Source: Glandiceps talaboti (taxonomy: Eukaryota; Hemichordata; Enteropneusta; Spengelidae). Taken from it: 64,000 nt of DNA. The stretch covers positions 24,545,592-24,609,591 of the forward strand of contig NC_135554.1 in assembly GCF_964340395.1 (NCBI RefSeq), written 5' to 3'. The first letter of the stretch is position 1. Each line of letters begins with the position of its first letter. The position numbers were made by a program, and so were the translations under genes. Below the pieces are notes generated by a model. The model ran no database searches and was not told the origin of the DNA. It was given only the letters and a program-made list of their open reading frames with translations. Below are positions 50,483-63,005 of this stretch, one piece after another.

Positions 50483-50939
50483 GTATGCATGCATACATGT
50501 GTTTGATTACCGAACATGTGTACATACCCAATCATAATATGTATATCATGCAGTACTAATACGCCCATTCATCGGCTATTTATCTTTTTTCTTTGTCACT
50601 CCAACCACAGACAGAAGAGATTCCCCTCGACGTCAATCCTCCAACATGCAAAATTGACATTAAAGAACCATAGCAGTACATACGCTGTTTGTGATATAAG
50701 TACAATTTTATAGGATTGTTTAAATAGGGGCATTTCTCTCTTTTTCGAGCGAGACCTGTACAAACTCCTCTATCTGATACAAAGTTCTCTGTTTTCAGTA
50801 AATGCAGATTTTATTGTGGTCCTTAAAGTGACGAGAGAAAACACGTAACATATATGAATAAATGGTACCACTTTACACAACCTTGATTAAGCAACATTCA
50901 TAACCTTTATTTGCTTATTTTGTTATAACACATGTTTCA

Positions 50940-51390
50940 CCTGGATTAGCTGAGTAATGTAAAGACTTACAAGGTTCATCACAACAGACAGTTACAATCT
51001 AAGTTCATCATGATTGGTTGCAATGAATACCATGCGAAGCAATTGCAAGGTTCATCCATCATAATTGGTTAGCTAAGTGGAGCAGTTACAAGGTTCATTG
51101 TATGTGGTTGGCTAAGTGGAACAGTTGCAAGGTTCATCATCATAATTGGATGGTTAAGTGAAGCAGTTACAAAGTTCATCGTGATTGGTTGGTTGCAGTG
51201 AATACATTGTGACGCAATTACAAGGTTCGAATTTACCATAATTGGTTGAGTGATGTGAAGCAATTATAAATTTCAATTATATTATTGGTTGAGTAAGTGA
51301 AGATCTTACAATGTTCATCCTGCTTGAATGCGAGTAAGTGAAGCATTTACAAGGTTTATCAAGATTAGTTCAGATATGTGAATCATAGTA
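50940..51390 (+). repeat. Degenerate minisatellite, ~55-65-bp unit
   Basis: About eight loosely conserved units follow the plan ATTGGTTG-AGTGAAG-AGTTACAAGGTTCATC. The ATTGG core recurs in most units. The array is not CRISPR-like, because the spacing is uneven and nothing unique lies between units. Confidence 0.7.
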
Positions 51391-51622
51391 CAAAATTCCC
51401 TTTACAGTGTATATTTTATTGATTTCATATATACTGTGTTTTAAATGGAACCATAGCATCAGCTTTCTGAGACTTCAACTTTTCATAACAGATCAATCTT
51501 TATCGGAGAGAATGGTAATAGTGTGCATTACCATTTCTTTTTGGAATGCAACTGTATCTTTATATACATGTACTCTGTACATAGGTTGATACTGTTCAAT
51601 TTTGTACATCATCAGCATTCTT

Positions 51623-53400
51623 TTAATATATGTACAACCTGATACAATGGCTCTTAGTATCAGCGACACATATTTTCACAGGACCATCATCCTCTATCAC
51701 GACTATACCCTTGGGGTTGCAGAGCTTATAAACTTTCTCATCTATGCGACAGACACATTTGCCATCTTTATCAAACCTTTGAACTGTGCTATCATCAGTG
51801 ATATACATACACCCACTCTGACTGAAGCTTATATCTTTGGGATAATTCAGTGAACTGGTGGAACCAACTCCATATTGGGGGATGACGTTGGTGTCAAACA
51901 CTTGAAAACAATCTTCTCTCCTATCTGCTACAAATAAGAAACCCTGTGGACCAAAAGCCATGAAATATGGCCAGGATGCCATACCTTTACATGGAAATGA
52001 TCGTAGATGTTTACCATCTTGAGTGAAACTTCTGATGTAAAAGGTGAACACAGACACATCAGAGACAAAGACAGTGTCATCTACGGGACTTATAGCGATG
52101 CCAAGTGGCCGTGACAGCTTATCACCTCCAAGCAACCTGATTAACTTTCCGTTTTCATCTATCACAGCCACTTGGTGACGTGAATCATCGACACAGAAGT
52201 ATACATTGTCAGCTGATACTGCTATAGCATGGGGTGTGACCTTTCCATTTAATTTCAATTCTCCTTTGATTGTACCAAGTCTGTCAAGAACTTGGAGTCG
52301 GTCATTACCCCGGTCAGCTACAATGATATCTCTGTTCTTATTCACTGCTAGCCCTGTGGGTTCATTGAACTGACCCCTCAGACTACCCTTCTCTCCTATG
52401 GTTTTCACTAGCCCACTGATGACAGAAATTCAAAGGGTGAACCAGGAATGTGTTGATTTTCAAATGTGACTGTTACTCTGTGCTCGCCGTCTACAATGCA
52501 GGTCAAAGTAACAGTATGACTGCCATCTGTCAAGACTTCTGTTGGCAGGGTGACCACAGACCCAGTTGGTTTATCCAACTCTGCTCTCACCTTTGGAGTA
52601 GTGATTTGTTTACCAGTCTTGTCCTTCATCCTGATAACCAAGTTCACAGATTCGCCTTTAAGGAGCTCACGTGGTATCTTTTCAATGGTGCATTTGGATA
52701 GACAGGCAGATTCAGCAGTGGGTTTCTTTTGCTCCTTGAGAAAGCCAAGATCTGTGTAATTGACTGTTGAGCGTGTCATCAAATCAGGGAATATTGGTGT
52801 AGATTGCCGTGGAATTAGATCATTTTGCTGTTGTGGTGGTTTTGATTTTATGTCTGGTGTCACTACCTTCTCGATGTCTTCTATTGTGCCTCTGGCATTA
52901 GAAAAAATCTCAGCTGGTTTAGAGCTCTGAAGTATAATCTGTGCTTTACTATGCACGTTTGTTATCCTGCTAAGGTTGTCTTCTAGCTCATCTAGATCAG
53001 TTTGCCTTTGCTTCAGGTTGTTAGTCAGTTTGTCTATTTCATCACGTTCATCTTCCTTAGCCTTTCTGATGATTTCTTTAGTCTTCACCTTTATCTTGTC
53101 TTTCTCTTTAAGGTGGTTCTCTTCTAACTTCTCAAATTCCTGCTTAGCTGTTACAATTTTCTGGCTGACATCTTCTTCGATTACTTTCAGTTTGGAAAGT
53201 ACACCATGAATCTCTTTCTTGCATCTCTCTGCTGCCTCCTGTAACTCAATGTGGACATGTTGTGGAATGCGATGATTCATGACAACGCACTCTAGACAGA
53301 CCATTACTTGACAGGTGTCGCAGAAATATTTGCAGGTTGCCTTGGTGAAGATGGCATGGAGTTGTAACAAAACTGTAGGCACAGGCCTGTCAACAGAGGC
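51623..53400 (-). pseudogene. TRIM-NHL gene (TRIM2/3/71-like architecture), frame-broken
   Basis: The frame upstream from 53400 gives a partial B-box 2 (CKYFCDTCQVMVCLECVV, then NHRIPQHVH). Its first zinc-ligand cysteine is missing. A coiled coil of about 110 residues follows (KKEIHGVLSKLKVIEEDVSQ onward), then a linker and a filamin/ABP280 Ig repeat (about 225-318, ending DGEHRVTVTFENQHIPGSPF). The frame stops near 52409. A shifted frame then continues GLVKTIGEKGSLRGQFNEPT with NHL repeats (FNEPTGLAV, LSRPLGIAI, LNYPKDISF, LCNPKGIVV) to TAA at 51623. No RING was found upstream. TRIM-NHL proteins are ubiquitin ligases or RNA-binding repressors. The single shift at the Ig/NHL border suggests a pseudogene or a sequence error; a tiny unrecognised intron is less likely. 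Confidence 0.7.
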
Positions 53401-55800
53401 ATGGCTACATTACTGTATACATTGCCGTGGGTACACTGCTGATACAGTGATATGTATCTCGGACAAGTAAAAGATTCTTTTAGTGGTCCGAGTATGCATA
53501 CAGGAATATCTCAGTGTCTGTCTCTGCAACATTTACCAGTACCTTTGTGCACATGACTATATACAGGGATGTATACAGAGTGTACACGTACAGGTCTGCT
53601 TCAGGTCCCAGATTCATTGATATAACTCGTTTGCGATGTTAAAAACAAATGACACTCCTGCACACATACCTGCACATTGAACCTGTTACATGTATGTGTG
53701 TGCAATCCTGAAATCTGAAAATTTACAGATCCTGTGACAGAACTTGTACACATCTCTCTGGATATACATAAATGTGTATACCCCTGTTTCAGTCATGTGA
53801 TCCCTGCCATTTATTGTCAGAAATTACACATTTGCATACATGCCTGTACCAAAAGATATGTTTCATGTCTGTGAATACAGCTCTGAAATCTTACCAAATT
53901 TACAGACATTGTAACAGCAATTGTTTCACATACCGTGTTACTGGATCTGCACAGAGCATGCCACAGTACAAGCATGTTCTGTAATCTGCCACTGGGTGTG
54001 TAGCTGTGTAAATGACATAACTGTTTTTCAACTTTTAGCACTCAGTAACTGGAACAACTCTGCTAAACATACACTATATCCAATATGCAAATTAACTGGA
54101 AGCAGATTCATATTGTCGTCAAATTCTTCATCAATGGCCAGAAATCAGATATTTTGCACGAAGGACATTTTTTACTTTTATTCTTGCACGTTTAACAGCT
54201 CAAATTCTTTATGAAGGGAAAGATCTGTGTCAACAAACGTTGCAATGAATATTTGCATGATTGACCAGATGAGTTATTCAATTTACAAATAGCATCTGAA
54301 CTGTCCACCAAAATAATGTATGCTAAACACACCCGATCCTAAAACTGCCAGTCTGTCAAATTTTTATGTGCCAAAAGGAAAACATTCACAATAGCAATAT
54401 TGAAGATATCATGTTTGCAGGAATAATAATGCTTAGATATGTCCTGTCTCTTTAATGGTCAAGCTATGGTGACAAGTCTTCATACAAGACACTCCACCCT
54501 CAAATACTTTACTTCTAATTCTGTGTCACTGACTGACAGCATAATTTGACTGAAATTAGTGGCAACAAGTACATTCTTTTATATTTCCTGTGAACATGAT
54601 TTAAAAGTAACCGATGGCAAATAAATACCAGGAAGTGCCTGTGATATGCAAGCAATGTCTTACTTTGATAACTGAACATGATGGTCTTAAAAGATAGCTT
54701 GCATCTGATAATACGAGAGTACACACTTGACTGAAGTCTTTAAGTGTTGCAATTTTTGAGTTAGGAAGTAAATATTGATTTTTAACTACAGATACGGCCA
54801 TCATTCAGTCAAATTTTGTATGTTGCAAAACAAAACGATGTGCACATGACCCATATGTTATTTCACCTTTGTGCCAGGATGAAATTAGATATTGCATGTC
54901 CAAGATATGACACATTCTGGACAGATGGATGTGTGAATTAGAGGTGGACAGACACACGGACGGACAGAGCCCATTGTAATAGTCCCCATTCAGGAAACTA
55001 AAACTACACATGATAAACGAGGTGACACAGGCAGACAAACATTACAGTAATGTTGCTGATAAAGTGATCTCTTGCTTTTCGTAAGGAAAACTCCAAAAGA
55101 TGTTCTTTACAACTGAATATTACTCTTTATGTACAGACCTGATTACTGTAAAGAAACCCAGTGGGCACTTGGCAGATGTGAATCAATTAAGACTGCAGTG
55201 AAGAAAGAGCTTATAGGGGCTAACCACACAACTACAGACAATAAATGCTATGAGAAGTATGTTATTTAGTGGAACACTTTTATTACTTTTTGACAGCTAT
55301 ACATTTCTTTTCCCAACTATTAAACTCTTCAATCTTGATAAGATGCTTAAATGTACATAAAGCATTGTAAAAATCTATATGCAAAGCGATTCAAAATTAA
55401 TAACACAATATTGCCATGGAAACAATCATTCCTTTATATATAGCTGAAGCAAATGTCAGATTTTAAAACACACAGCAACAACTAAACTATCAACAATATA
55501 TTGTGTTTTCCTGTGAAATCTCATTAAAAGTATGAAATAAATTTTTAATTTATGTTAATTTCATTCAACAAGCATACAACGATTACAATCAATTTCAACC
55601 AAATTGCACAACTTCAAACCATGTCAATTTCAAAATCTACTCACAACAATATCACAACAATATGTTCATGTCATTCCAACAAAGGCTTGCTTGCCATTTC
55701 ATTTCATGCATACCCGTGGTTTGAAAACTGACTTTCAATAATGTCATTATGAAACAATGACTTGAGCACCTTGAAAGTCTGATTCTAACATGATTAGTCA
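53401..55800. other. Gene-free stretch
   Basis: AT-rich. A short dispersed-repeat motif (GGACAGACACACGGACGGAC) occurs near 54947-54967, resembling the one at 1400. No exon or promoter could be named. Confidence 0.45.
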
Positions 55801-55806
55801 ATGTTA

Positions 55807-58632
55807 TCACTCTCCGAATTTAATTTGTTTTCCTTCCTCTGTTTGCTCACTGTGTAATTGTTTGGCTCGTTGTTTGTACTTTTCTGCAAGTTTCATATCT
55901 TTCGCAACACCATCTCCCAAAGCATACATTCTACTGAGGTTGGCACATGCCCATATATGTTTCAAATCGCATGCTTTTGTTGAATATGTCCGTGCTTTAT
56001 CGAAATCTTTTGATACTTTTCCTGTACCTTGTATGTACAGTGCACTCAACATAAAGCAGCTTTGGGCATTATTTTGATCACATGCTTTTCCAAAGAACTC
56101 AGCGGCTCTGGCTTCATCTCTCTCTTTCTTGTCATTGACCTGTCCTGTGTTGTGTAGCATCCCCATGTTGTAGCAAGCAAGTGGATTACCACCATCACAG
56201 GCCTTACTTAAATATTTGACGGCTTCTTTCTTGTTTTCTTCAACACCTACATACAGACAAATAATGTACGAGTTACAAGGTATGTAAATCATGTACATGT
56301 GTTTTCATGCACTCATTGATTATGTAAGTAACATGACTGGAATAGATGTGTTTATACATGATTTTTTTAACCATTTTTTTTTACTTTCCCCCTTTTTAAA
56401 CAATGGCATTGTACCCAAGACACAGTGCACAACTATTACAATACATACAACACTGGCCAGTAATGATAAAAACTAATAAAATTTTCTCAACTCTTTGGGA
56501 AGTATATAATCCATATTGTCAATGAGAACACTGAATCAAACTCATACAAATATTGTGTCCTACATAGGGCATGGGATATCAACGTGTGGGAGACAGATAA
56601 TGTCATTGTATGAAGCTAGATAAAACTAAAAGGTACATATATGGTTCAAATTTTGCACAAAGTCATGAAAAATGCAAATTGTATTCAAAACACTTCAAAT
56701 TATATCAAAACTACATGTATACCAAAACTGTCATCACACACATGAGGAGCACATGAACTTCTTTGTAGGGTTGGTACAAAACACAGGTATGAGCCAGGAC
56801 AGGTATTGACTGATTATTTTTTGGGATTCACATTCACATTCAGATCCAAAGATATGAATCTGACATTTTTGATTAGTTGTCAGGATATTTGTTCTCAGCA
56901 ATTCACCATCAGTTACCTTTGTTTTCAAAATCACCATGCAATTAGTGTCTTCTGTTCTAGGAATTACATACCCAAAGATAAATAATGATCTAGCAGATGA
57001 CTCTGTTTCACGACTGGAAATCTATCACCCTAACTCAGAGGGTAAACCTTCGGCAATTTGCAAAAATTGATGAAAACATCGTGAAAATCAATGCCCTCTG
57101 TACAGATAATTTGTTGTTGAGATGTTATGTTAATATAAACGTGTTGAATATGAAAAGGTCAAAGGTTATTCAGTGGGCAATATAACATGTAAAGCAATTG
57201 TTAGAATTTAACAAGTGAAACAATGTAACAATGAGAATGTTTCAAAGTTAGCCTTATATTATATCTGTTTTATATGAATGTTCAAAATTACACTTTAATA
57301 TAATATTATATTGATACATATACTTCGTCTTGGTTACCCAGACTCTTACCATTGAGGGCTCCACCCCTTCCCCAGCATGGGTGGAGCCCTCAATCATCAA
57401 TGGCAAGAGTCTGGGTATAGCCGAGACTAACATATACATTGCATCACAGGTCAATGAAAGTTGGCACAAAAAATCAGGTTAGGTGATGGGTACATTCTAT
57501 GCTTTGTAATTGTTGATTTCTATCATTGTGCGCATCTACCACTTAAACTCACTTCTTTTGTATGCAATGTAATAAATAGGCTTTCATTTCTACTTGTCTA
57601 CTACACACTCTGTGACACATCTAAATGTGCATGTTCCGTGTGAGCAGTATTTAAAATTGGTAATTAATGGTTGTCAAGAGAGATATCGTTTGAGTGGTTC
57701 AGACTATTTATCATAGACGCTTTCAGTACTTACAGTGTTGAATTAGCATTTATAAAAGAGAAAGTGAAGTTATATATGGCAAATATATATTGCAAATAAA
57801 AACATATATCAGTTCCTAACTTCTTTGGATCCGAATGTGAATGTGAATAAAAAAAAAATATTCAGGTTTTACCTGTCCTCGCCTGGCCTGTACCTGTGTT
57901 TTGTACTGACAGCTTCTTTGGATGCATGGTTGTTAAAAATTCACAAAAAAATGTATGTGAAAAAATTCAGTTGCAAGACATTTATTTGCAATCTTTTATC
58001 TGTCGTGTTTGTGTGGAAAATTAAAACCTACCTCTACCAAGCATATATCCTGTTCCAAGTTTAAAACAACCTTCAGGACTATTCAACTCATCACAGGCAA
58101 TCTTGTAGGCCTTCACTGCCTCTTTGAATTCAGTTTTGATGCCAGCATGATAATCACCAAGACGAACACAACCTGTGTAGGAAAGAAATACTAGATATTA
58201 TTATGTAACCTGGAAATTATAATGTCTTATAGAGAAGTCTTTGGAAAAATGTAATAACACTAGCATTGAAGAACAGTGTTGTACACCTGTTAAGCAATGT
58301 TACAAGAAATAACCATTCAATTCAAGCCATGGTATTTAAAATTACCTATTAAACGGTGTGCGCGTTGCTGTTGTTGTTGTTGTTGTTGTTGTTGTTGTGG
58401 TGGTGGTGGTGGTGTGGTCCACTGCAGGGGTCTATCCCATCCTGTATTGTTAGAGATCTGAATCTCAACATGAATAGGGGAGACTAATCCATGATCTAAG
58501 TTCTAACACAGTTACAAATGCAACCATACCTTCGGGACTTTTTTCTTCATGACACGCATACATATATTCAATTTTGAGATTCTTCAGGTATTCCTTAACC
58601 TGTTCTTCATCTTTAAAATCAACCGCAAACAT
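55807..58632 (-). CDS. COA7: Cytochrome c oxidase assembly factor 7 homologue, complete
   Basis: Three exons: 58530-58632 (ATG at 58632-58630), 58032-58172 and 55807-56246 (stop TGA 55809-55807). Consistent AG/GT borders join them to 227 codons; human COA7 has 231. The start MFAVDFKDEEQVKEYLKNL parallels human MVDFQDEEQVKSFLENM. Sel1-like repeats follow with paired cysteines (ACDELNSPEGCFKLG, ACDGGNPLACYNMG, ACDQNNAQSCFMLSA). The signature ACDLKHIWACANLSRMYALG is nearly identical to human. COA7 is a disulphide-rich, haem-binding protein of the mitochondrial intermembrane space needed for complex IV assembly. It has no cleaved presequence, as expected. Intron 1 carries (TTG)n at 58369-58397. 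It faces the ZYG11-like gene head to head. Confidence 0.95.
57328..57425. mobile_element. Small MITE/foldback, TCTCGGTTACCC family, copy 2
   Basis: TCTTGGTTACCCAGACTCTT, then GAGGGCTCCACCCC, pairs with 57381-57425 (GGTGGAGCCCTCAA .. GGGTATAGCCGAGA). Same termini as 34127-34200. It lies in COA7 intron 2. Confidence 0.75.
58369..58413. repeat. (TTG)n-(GGT)n microsatellite
   Basis: TTG units followed by GGT units in COA7 intron 1. Confidence 0.9.
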
Positions 58633-58931
58633 CCTTATGTGATTAAAAGCGGAGGTGTAGTGTACAAATATTACGAAAGCTCTATTTTATTGGACATGTG
58701 TACCATTCACCTTTGACCCCTGAGTTTGAATATATGGCGCGCCCTCTGTGTTCCCTCAATCTTGTTAGATCCCAGTGTTTTTTAAAATAGGAAGAGATAA
58801 AGTAATATTTCAATGTTTTCATTGCATGTTTTGTAAGTGTCAATCAAGGAAAAGTCGTGCATTTTGCTTTTCTGAAAAAAAATTACATTACGATATTTTG
58901 TCATAACCTTTGACATTATCGTCGGGCCAAC
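58633..58931. promoter_or_regulatory. Probable divergent promoter of COA7 and the ZYG11-like gene
   Basis: Only 300 bp separate the COA7 ATG (58632) from an exon-like ATG (58932-58934) that precedes a strong donor GTGAGT at 58961. GCGCGCC lies near 58736. This is a guess from gene order and spacing. Confidence 0.4.
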
Positions 58932-58960
58932 ATGGCGGCTACTACGCTCAGTCTGGTCGA
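58932..58960 (+). other. Candidate 5' exon of the ZYG11-like gene
   Basis: CCAACATGGCGGCTACTACG .. GGTCGA is followed by gtgagt. Joined to the exon at 61279, this ATG would be out of frame with the ZYG11 frame. It would therefore be a short upstream reading frame or 5' UTR, with translation starting at 61297. Confidence 0.3.
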
Positions 58961-59899
58961 GTGAGTGAATCATACTATTACGCACAACGTATGAGACGAT
59001 ACGTCCACCTCTACACTACATGATTGCTTATAATTTGAAGTAAAAGGTAAGGTTTGATTCGAAAAAGAATTATCCAATGTATCTATCCACAGAAACGGGG
59101 ATTTAAATGCGCTCTTCGGCAACTCTCAGTGTATGCAAACAAAAATGAGATTTTACTGTGCAAATACAAATGTAAACAGTGCTAGTGAAACACTGACTGA
59201 GCAGAGATCTAAGAAGATGACGTGGGAACGACAGAAGACATTTTACACAACAGCGAGGTGTAATCATCACCAATTAATGCAAAACACATTCAATAACAAC
59301 CGCAACGGTTCCCGCAATTCTATTGAAGACCTGCACAGCGGACGAATAATTCGAGATTGTGGAAATGAATGATAATAAGCGCGTTGTGTGATCTTCGAGC
59401 CTAGCTTGCATAATGCCGCTATGTAGCACTGGTAATAATAATACACTCCAAGAAGTTCCAGTTCCGACACACCTCCGTTAAACCATAGACAGTCACGTTG
59501 GAGTTCTCGGAGCGTATATTACCAGAACCAGCTGACCAGAACTATTGTATTGAAACATAAAAGTTAAAACAGTAATACACTACGTAACTAATAAGTAACT
59601 AAGCAATCAACTATTGTTTAGTTGTATCTATGAACAGAACCGAATAATGTAATGTCTCGCTCGGGTTTGTTTTGTAATGTTATCAACCAGGTTTGAAGGT
59701 GACAGACAATGTAATGTAGATGCAATCTTTATTTTTATCCTTTTTTTTTCTCTTGCAAAATATGCAGTGTTTGTTTTTAATTATGCAGACTAATATTAGA
59801 AAACAGAACAGACAATTAATAGTCAAGTTTTTGGTTTTGGTTTTGATTTCTATGCAAATCAAGTTTGTGCTTTTTTCTTTTTTTTTTTTCTTTTTTTTC

Positions 59900-59972
59900 T
59901 CAGTATTGTAAAGCGCATTGAGGCTGTTGCGTAATGCGCTGATAAGAATTTATTATTATTATTGTTATTAAT
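59900..59972 (+). mobile_element. LINE/SINE 3' end
   Basis: TATTGTAAAGCGCATTGAGG, then GCGCTGATAAGAATTTATTATTATT, is the conserved 3' terminus shared by many L2/CR1-type LINEs and the SINEs that use them. It ends in ATT repeats. Confidence 0.6.
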
Positions 59973-60079
59973 TACATTCTAGCAGAATCTGCTAAATAGT
60001 TGTCTTTTATGGCAAAATATAGAGTATTTATTTTCACAGACATTATAACTAGAAACATAGAAACAGCTACATACACATG

Positions 60080-60082
<3 letters not shown>

Positions 60083-60122
<40 letters not shown>
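60083..60122. repeat. (TA)n tract
   Basis: TA run directly left of the 147-bp palindrome. Confidence 0.95.
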
Positions 60123-60127
<5 letters not shown>

Positions 60128-60130
<3 letters not shown>

Positions 60131-60274
60131 TGGTAGTACTGGAACTCTTTCTTGGGTGTAACTCGGAGTTTCACGCATATTGCGATCATCAGACACTCTG
60201 ACAGAGTGTCTGATGATCGCAATATGCGTGAAACTCCGAGTTACACCCAAGAAAGAGTTCCAGTACTACCAAAA
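60128..60274. mobile_element. 147-bp perfect palindrome containing a hammerhead fold
   Basis: 73-bp arms mirror around 60201. Each arm contains GGTAGTACTGGAACTC and the GTGTAACTCGGAGTTTCACGC module. It is flanked by (TA)n on the left and, after about 60 bp, on the right (60334-60384). Its length and internal module match 62644-62790, so the two belong to one family. Confidence 0.85.
60206..60246 (+). ncRNA. Hammerhead-ribozyme-like fold in palindrome 1
   Basis: Core CTGATGA lies at 60210-60216 and GAAA at 60230-60233. Stem I is GTGT (60206-60209) with ACAC (60243-60246). Stem II is CGC/GCG with loop AATAT. Stem III is ACT (60233-60235) with AGT (60239-60241) and a 3-nt loop. The residue before the cleavage point is T42. 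The first pair of stem II is T-T instead of the usual G-C, so activity may be weak. The palindrome gives a mirror copy on the minus strand. Confidence 0.55.
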
Positions 60275-60333
60275 CTATTACGCTCTGCCACTGCGGTATA
60301 GAGCACTGTCTTAGCAGATTGATACTCACCGAG

Positions 60334-60384
<51 letters not shown>
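60334..60384. repeat. (TA)n tract
   Basis: TA run between the palindrome-bearing segment and the hammerhead at 60411. Confidence 0.95.
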
Positions 60385-60386
<2 letters not shown>

Positions 60387-60410
60387 AAGTCAGTGGTAAG
60401 AGTACATCAA

Positions 60411-60456
60411 CATCTCCTGACGAGTGATTTACTCACGAAACAGGCTTGTAGAGACG
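60411..60456 (+). ncRNA. Type I hammerhead ribozyme motif
   Basis: All invariant parts are present. Core CTGACGA is at 60417-60423. Stem II is GTGA/TCAC (60424-60427, 60433-60436) with loop TTTAC. GAAA is at 60437-60440. Stem III is ACA/TGT (60440-60442, 60447-60449) with tetraloop GGCT. The cleavage residue is A60450 (GTA). Stem I is TCTC (60413-60416) with GAGA (60451-60454), extended by C60411-G60456 across one mismatch. The very short stem III is typical of hammerheads in Penelope-like elements and metazoan retrozymes. It sits between two (TA)n tracts. Confidence 0.75.
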
Positions 60457-60485
60457 AAAAACCCGACTTGATTTTCTTCTACCCT

Positions 60486-60640
<155 letters not shown>

Positions 60641-61278
60641 AAAGTGTGATGTGTGTATATAAAATGTATATGTAGTTTCTCAAACCACTAAAAGAAGGGG
60701 TCTGAGATATTTATAGTGGTCGCATAGCAGTTCTTTGCTCTCTTATATACTGACAATTTCACAAACCTCAAAAGAAAAAACAAAATGCATATTATGAAAA
60801 AAAAATTTTGCAAAGAAAACCAGTTATTGCAGTATAGGAGACTTGACGCCTACGTCATGACAATACGTGGGCACTGATTTTACGATGCAGATCCAAAAGT
60901 CTATTTGATGGGATTTAGCAATTGTGTACAGCTACATTTTGTACATGTTGTACATGTACATATTATACACAAAATTACTTATCAACAGGTGACTCAATAG
61001 TGTTCAGGGTGTAAGATCTGATAAAACAATTTAAAAAAAAAAAAAATAAATAATAATTCCAGTTGCAGCTAGTGCAGCTTTAAGTGTTGCCAAAATGTGA
61101 TTATTATGAAAGTGATTCATACACATGATTCCCGTAGCAATATACAAAGTTGAATATATTAAGAAGATATTACTCAAAAGTTAAATTTTTTTCTAAAATT
61201 TACATACATGAATAATTGATCTACTGTGACAATTACAAATACTCACTAACACTGATGCATATATATTGTCACTTGCAG

Positions 61279-62256
61279 CGATACACCAAGCAAACAATGG
61301 AGATGGCAGCAGATTCTCCTGTACCAGTATTTGCATGTCTTTCACCACAAACTTTACAAGATATCTGCCTGGAATACATCTCTGAAAATCTTCATCGCTT
61401 ATGTGTCCTGAAGAGAGATGCTGATTCAACTGAGGGTTTCCAATTCCGTATGCCAGACACTGTTCTTAATATGGAACTCTCAGAAAACCTGCTGAAAAAG
61501 CTTAGCGAGAAGAAAAAAATTACTGACAAAGAGCTGATGCTGTTTTCAAATCCTAATGCTACTATGTTAAAAAGAGTTTGGCTCAGTGGATGTAATGTTA
61601 CAAAACAGGGATTGAAAGCTATAGCCAATCATAGGTTAATAGAACTGGATGCTTCAAGGCTCAAAAACGTATCGCTGGAGGATCTTCTCGATGCACTTGG
61701 GAAGCAAGGGCTTGAACAGATTAAGAAACTGAATGTAGGATGGCTAGAAGTGTGCAGTCGTGGATACTTTGCCACTCACAACGAAGACTACCTTGTAAGA
61801 GAGCTATCAGCAAGAACAAAACAGCTTGAACACTTAGACATTTCAATGGCTGGTGTTGAGACATTATTATTTTTAGACACATTTAAGAAAGTACCTTTGA
61901 AAGCACTAACCGTTTTCCACACCAGTGTGGATTTCTCAGACACTCTTCTCTTAAGAGACATTGCCAAGTTCAAGACCTTGCAACACCTTGATATCTCCAT
62001 GGATTCCAAGTCACACGTCTTCGTGGAATATAGTGCGGATACTTTTTGTAAATTTCTAGAACAGCCGCCAGTAGTATGTTTGCCCCAACTCACATCTCTA
62101 GACATATCAGGTAACAGACAGGTCAAAGAATCATCGTTGAAGGTATTTTATGATGGACGACCTCAGATCAGGTTTCTTGGGCTAACTCAAACAGTACTAT
62201 GTGAAGCTGAGTTTTTAACTGATGATGAACATGAAGATTTCAGACCAAATATCAAG
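61279..62256 (+). CDS. ZYG11-family substrate receptor of CUL2 ubiquitin ligase, N-terminal exon
   Basis: The exon runs from acceptor ..cacttgcag to donor gtaagg after AAG. Translation probably begins at ATG 61297 ([20 protein letters not shown]), giving 320 codons in phase 0. Residues 14-36 ([20 protein letters not shown]) parallel the N-terminal VHL-box region of ZYG11B (LLDICLNFLTTHLEKFC). Leucine-rich repeats follow ([39 protein letters not shown]). The end [20 protein letters not shown] matches ZYG11B QFVGLLATDAGYSEFLTGEG. ZYG11 proteins recruit glycine N-degron substrates to CUL2. The armadillo-repeat C-terminal half must lie right of the window; the frame past 62256 is only repeat translation. 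It could be a lineage-specific ZYG11 paralogue, since identity to ZYG11B looks moderate. Confidence 0.85.
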
Positions 62257-62280
62257 GTAAGGCAATGTGAGAAATTACCA

Positions 62281-62790
<510 letters not shown>

Positions 62791-62845
62791 TCCCGCCCTG
62801 CTTACCCAAGCATCGAGCACTCTATTCTACGAGTTTGATACTATT

Positions 62846-62849
<4 letters not shown>

Positions 62850-62940
<91 letters not shown>
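62850..62940. repeat. (TA)n tract
   Basis: About 90 bp of TA. The AACTCGGTATATG sequence to its right resembles the inverted form of CACCGAGTTATATA at 60328. Confidence 0.95.
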
Positions 62941-62944
<4 letters not shown>

Positions 62945-63005
62945 CGGTATATGTAATATGTCAATACAGTAAATAATGCTCAATACATATGGATGTAGAG
63001 CGGTA

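Noticed and set aside
50940-51390. CRISPR-like regular array
   Set aside because: Units are degenerate and contiguous with no unique spacers, and the genome is animal.
54900-55010. Possible gene end near the GGACGGACAGAGCC motif
   Set aside because: The motif resembles a dispersed repeat (also near 1400) and no open frame adjoins it.
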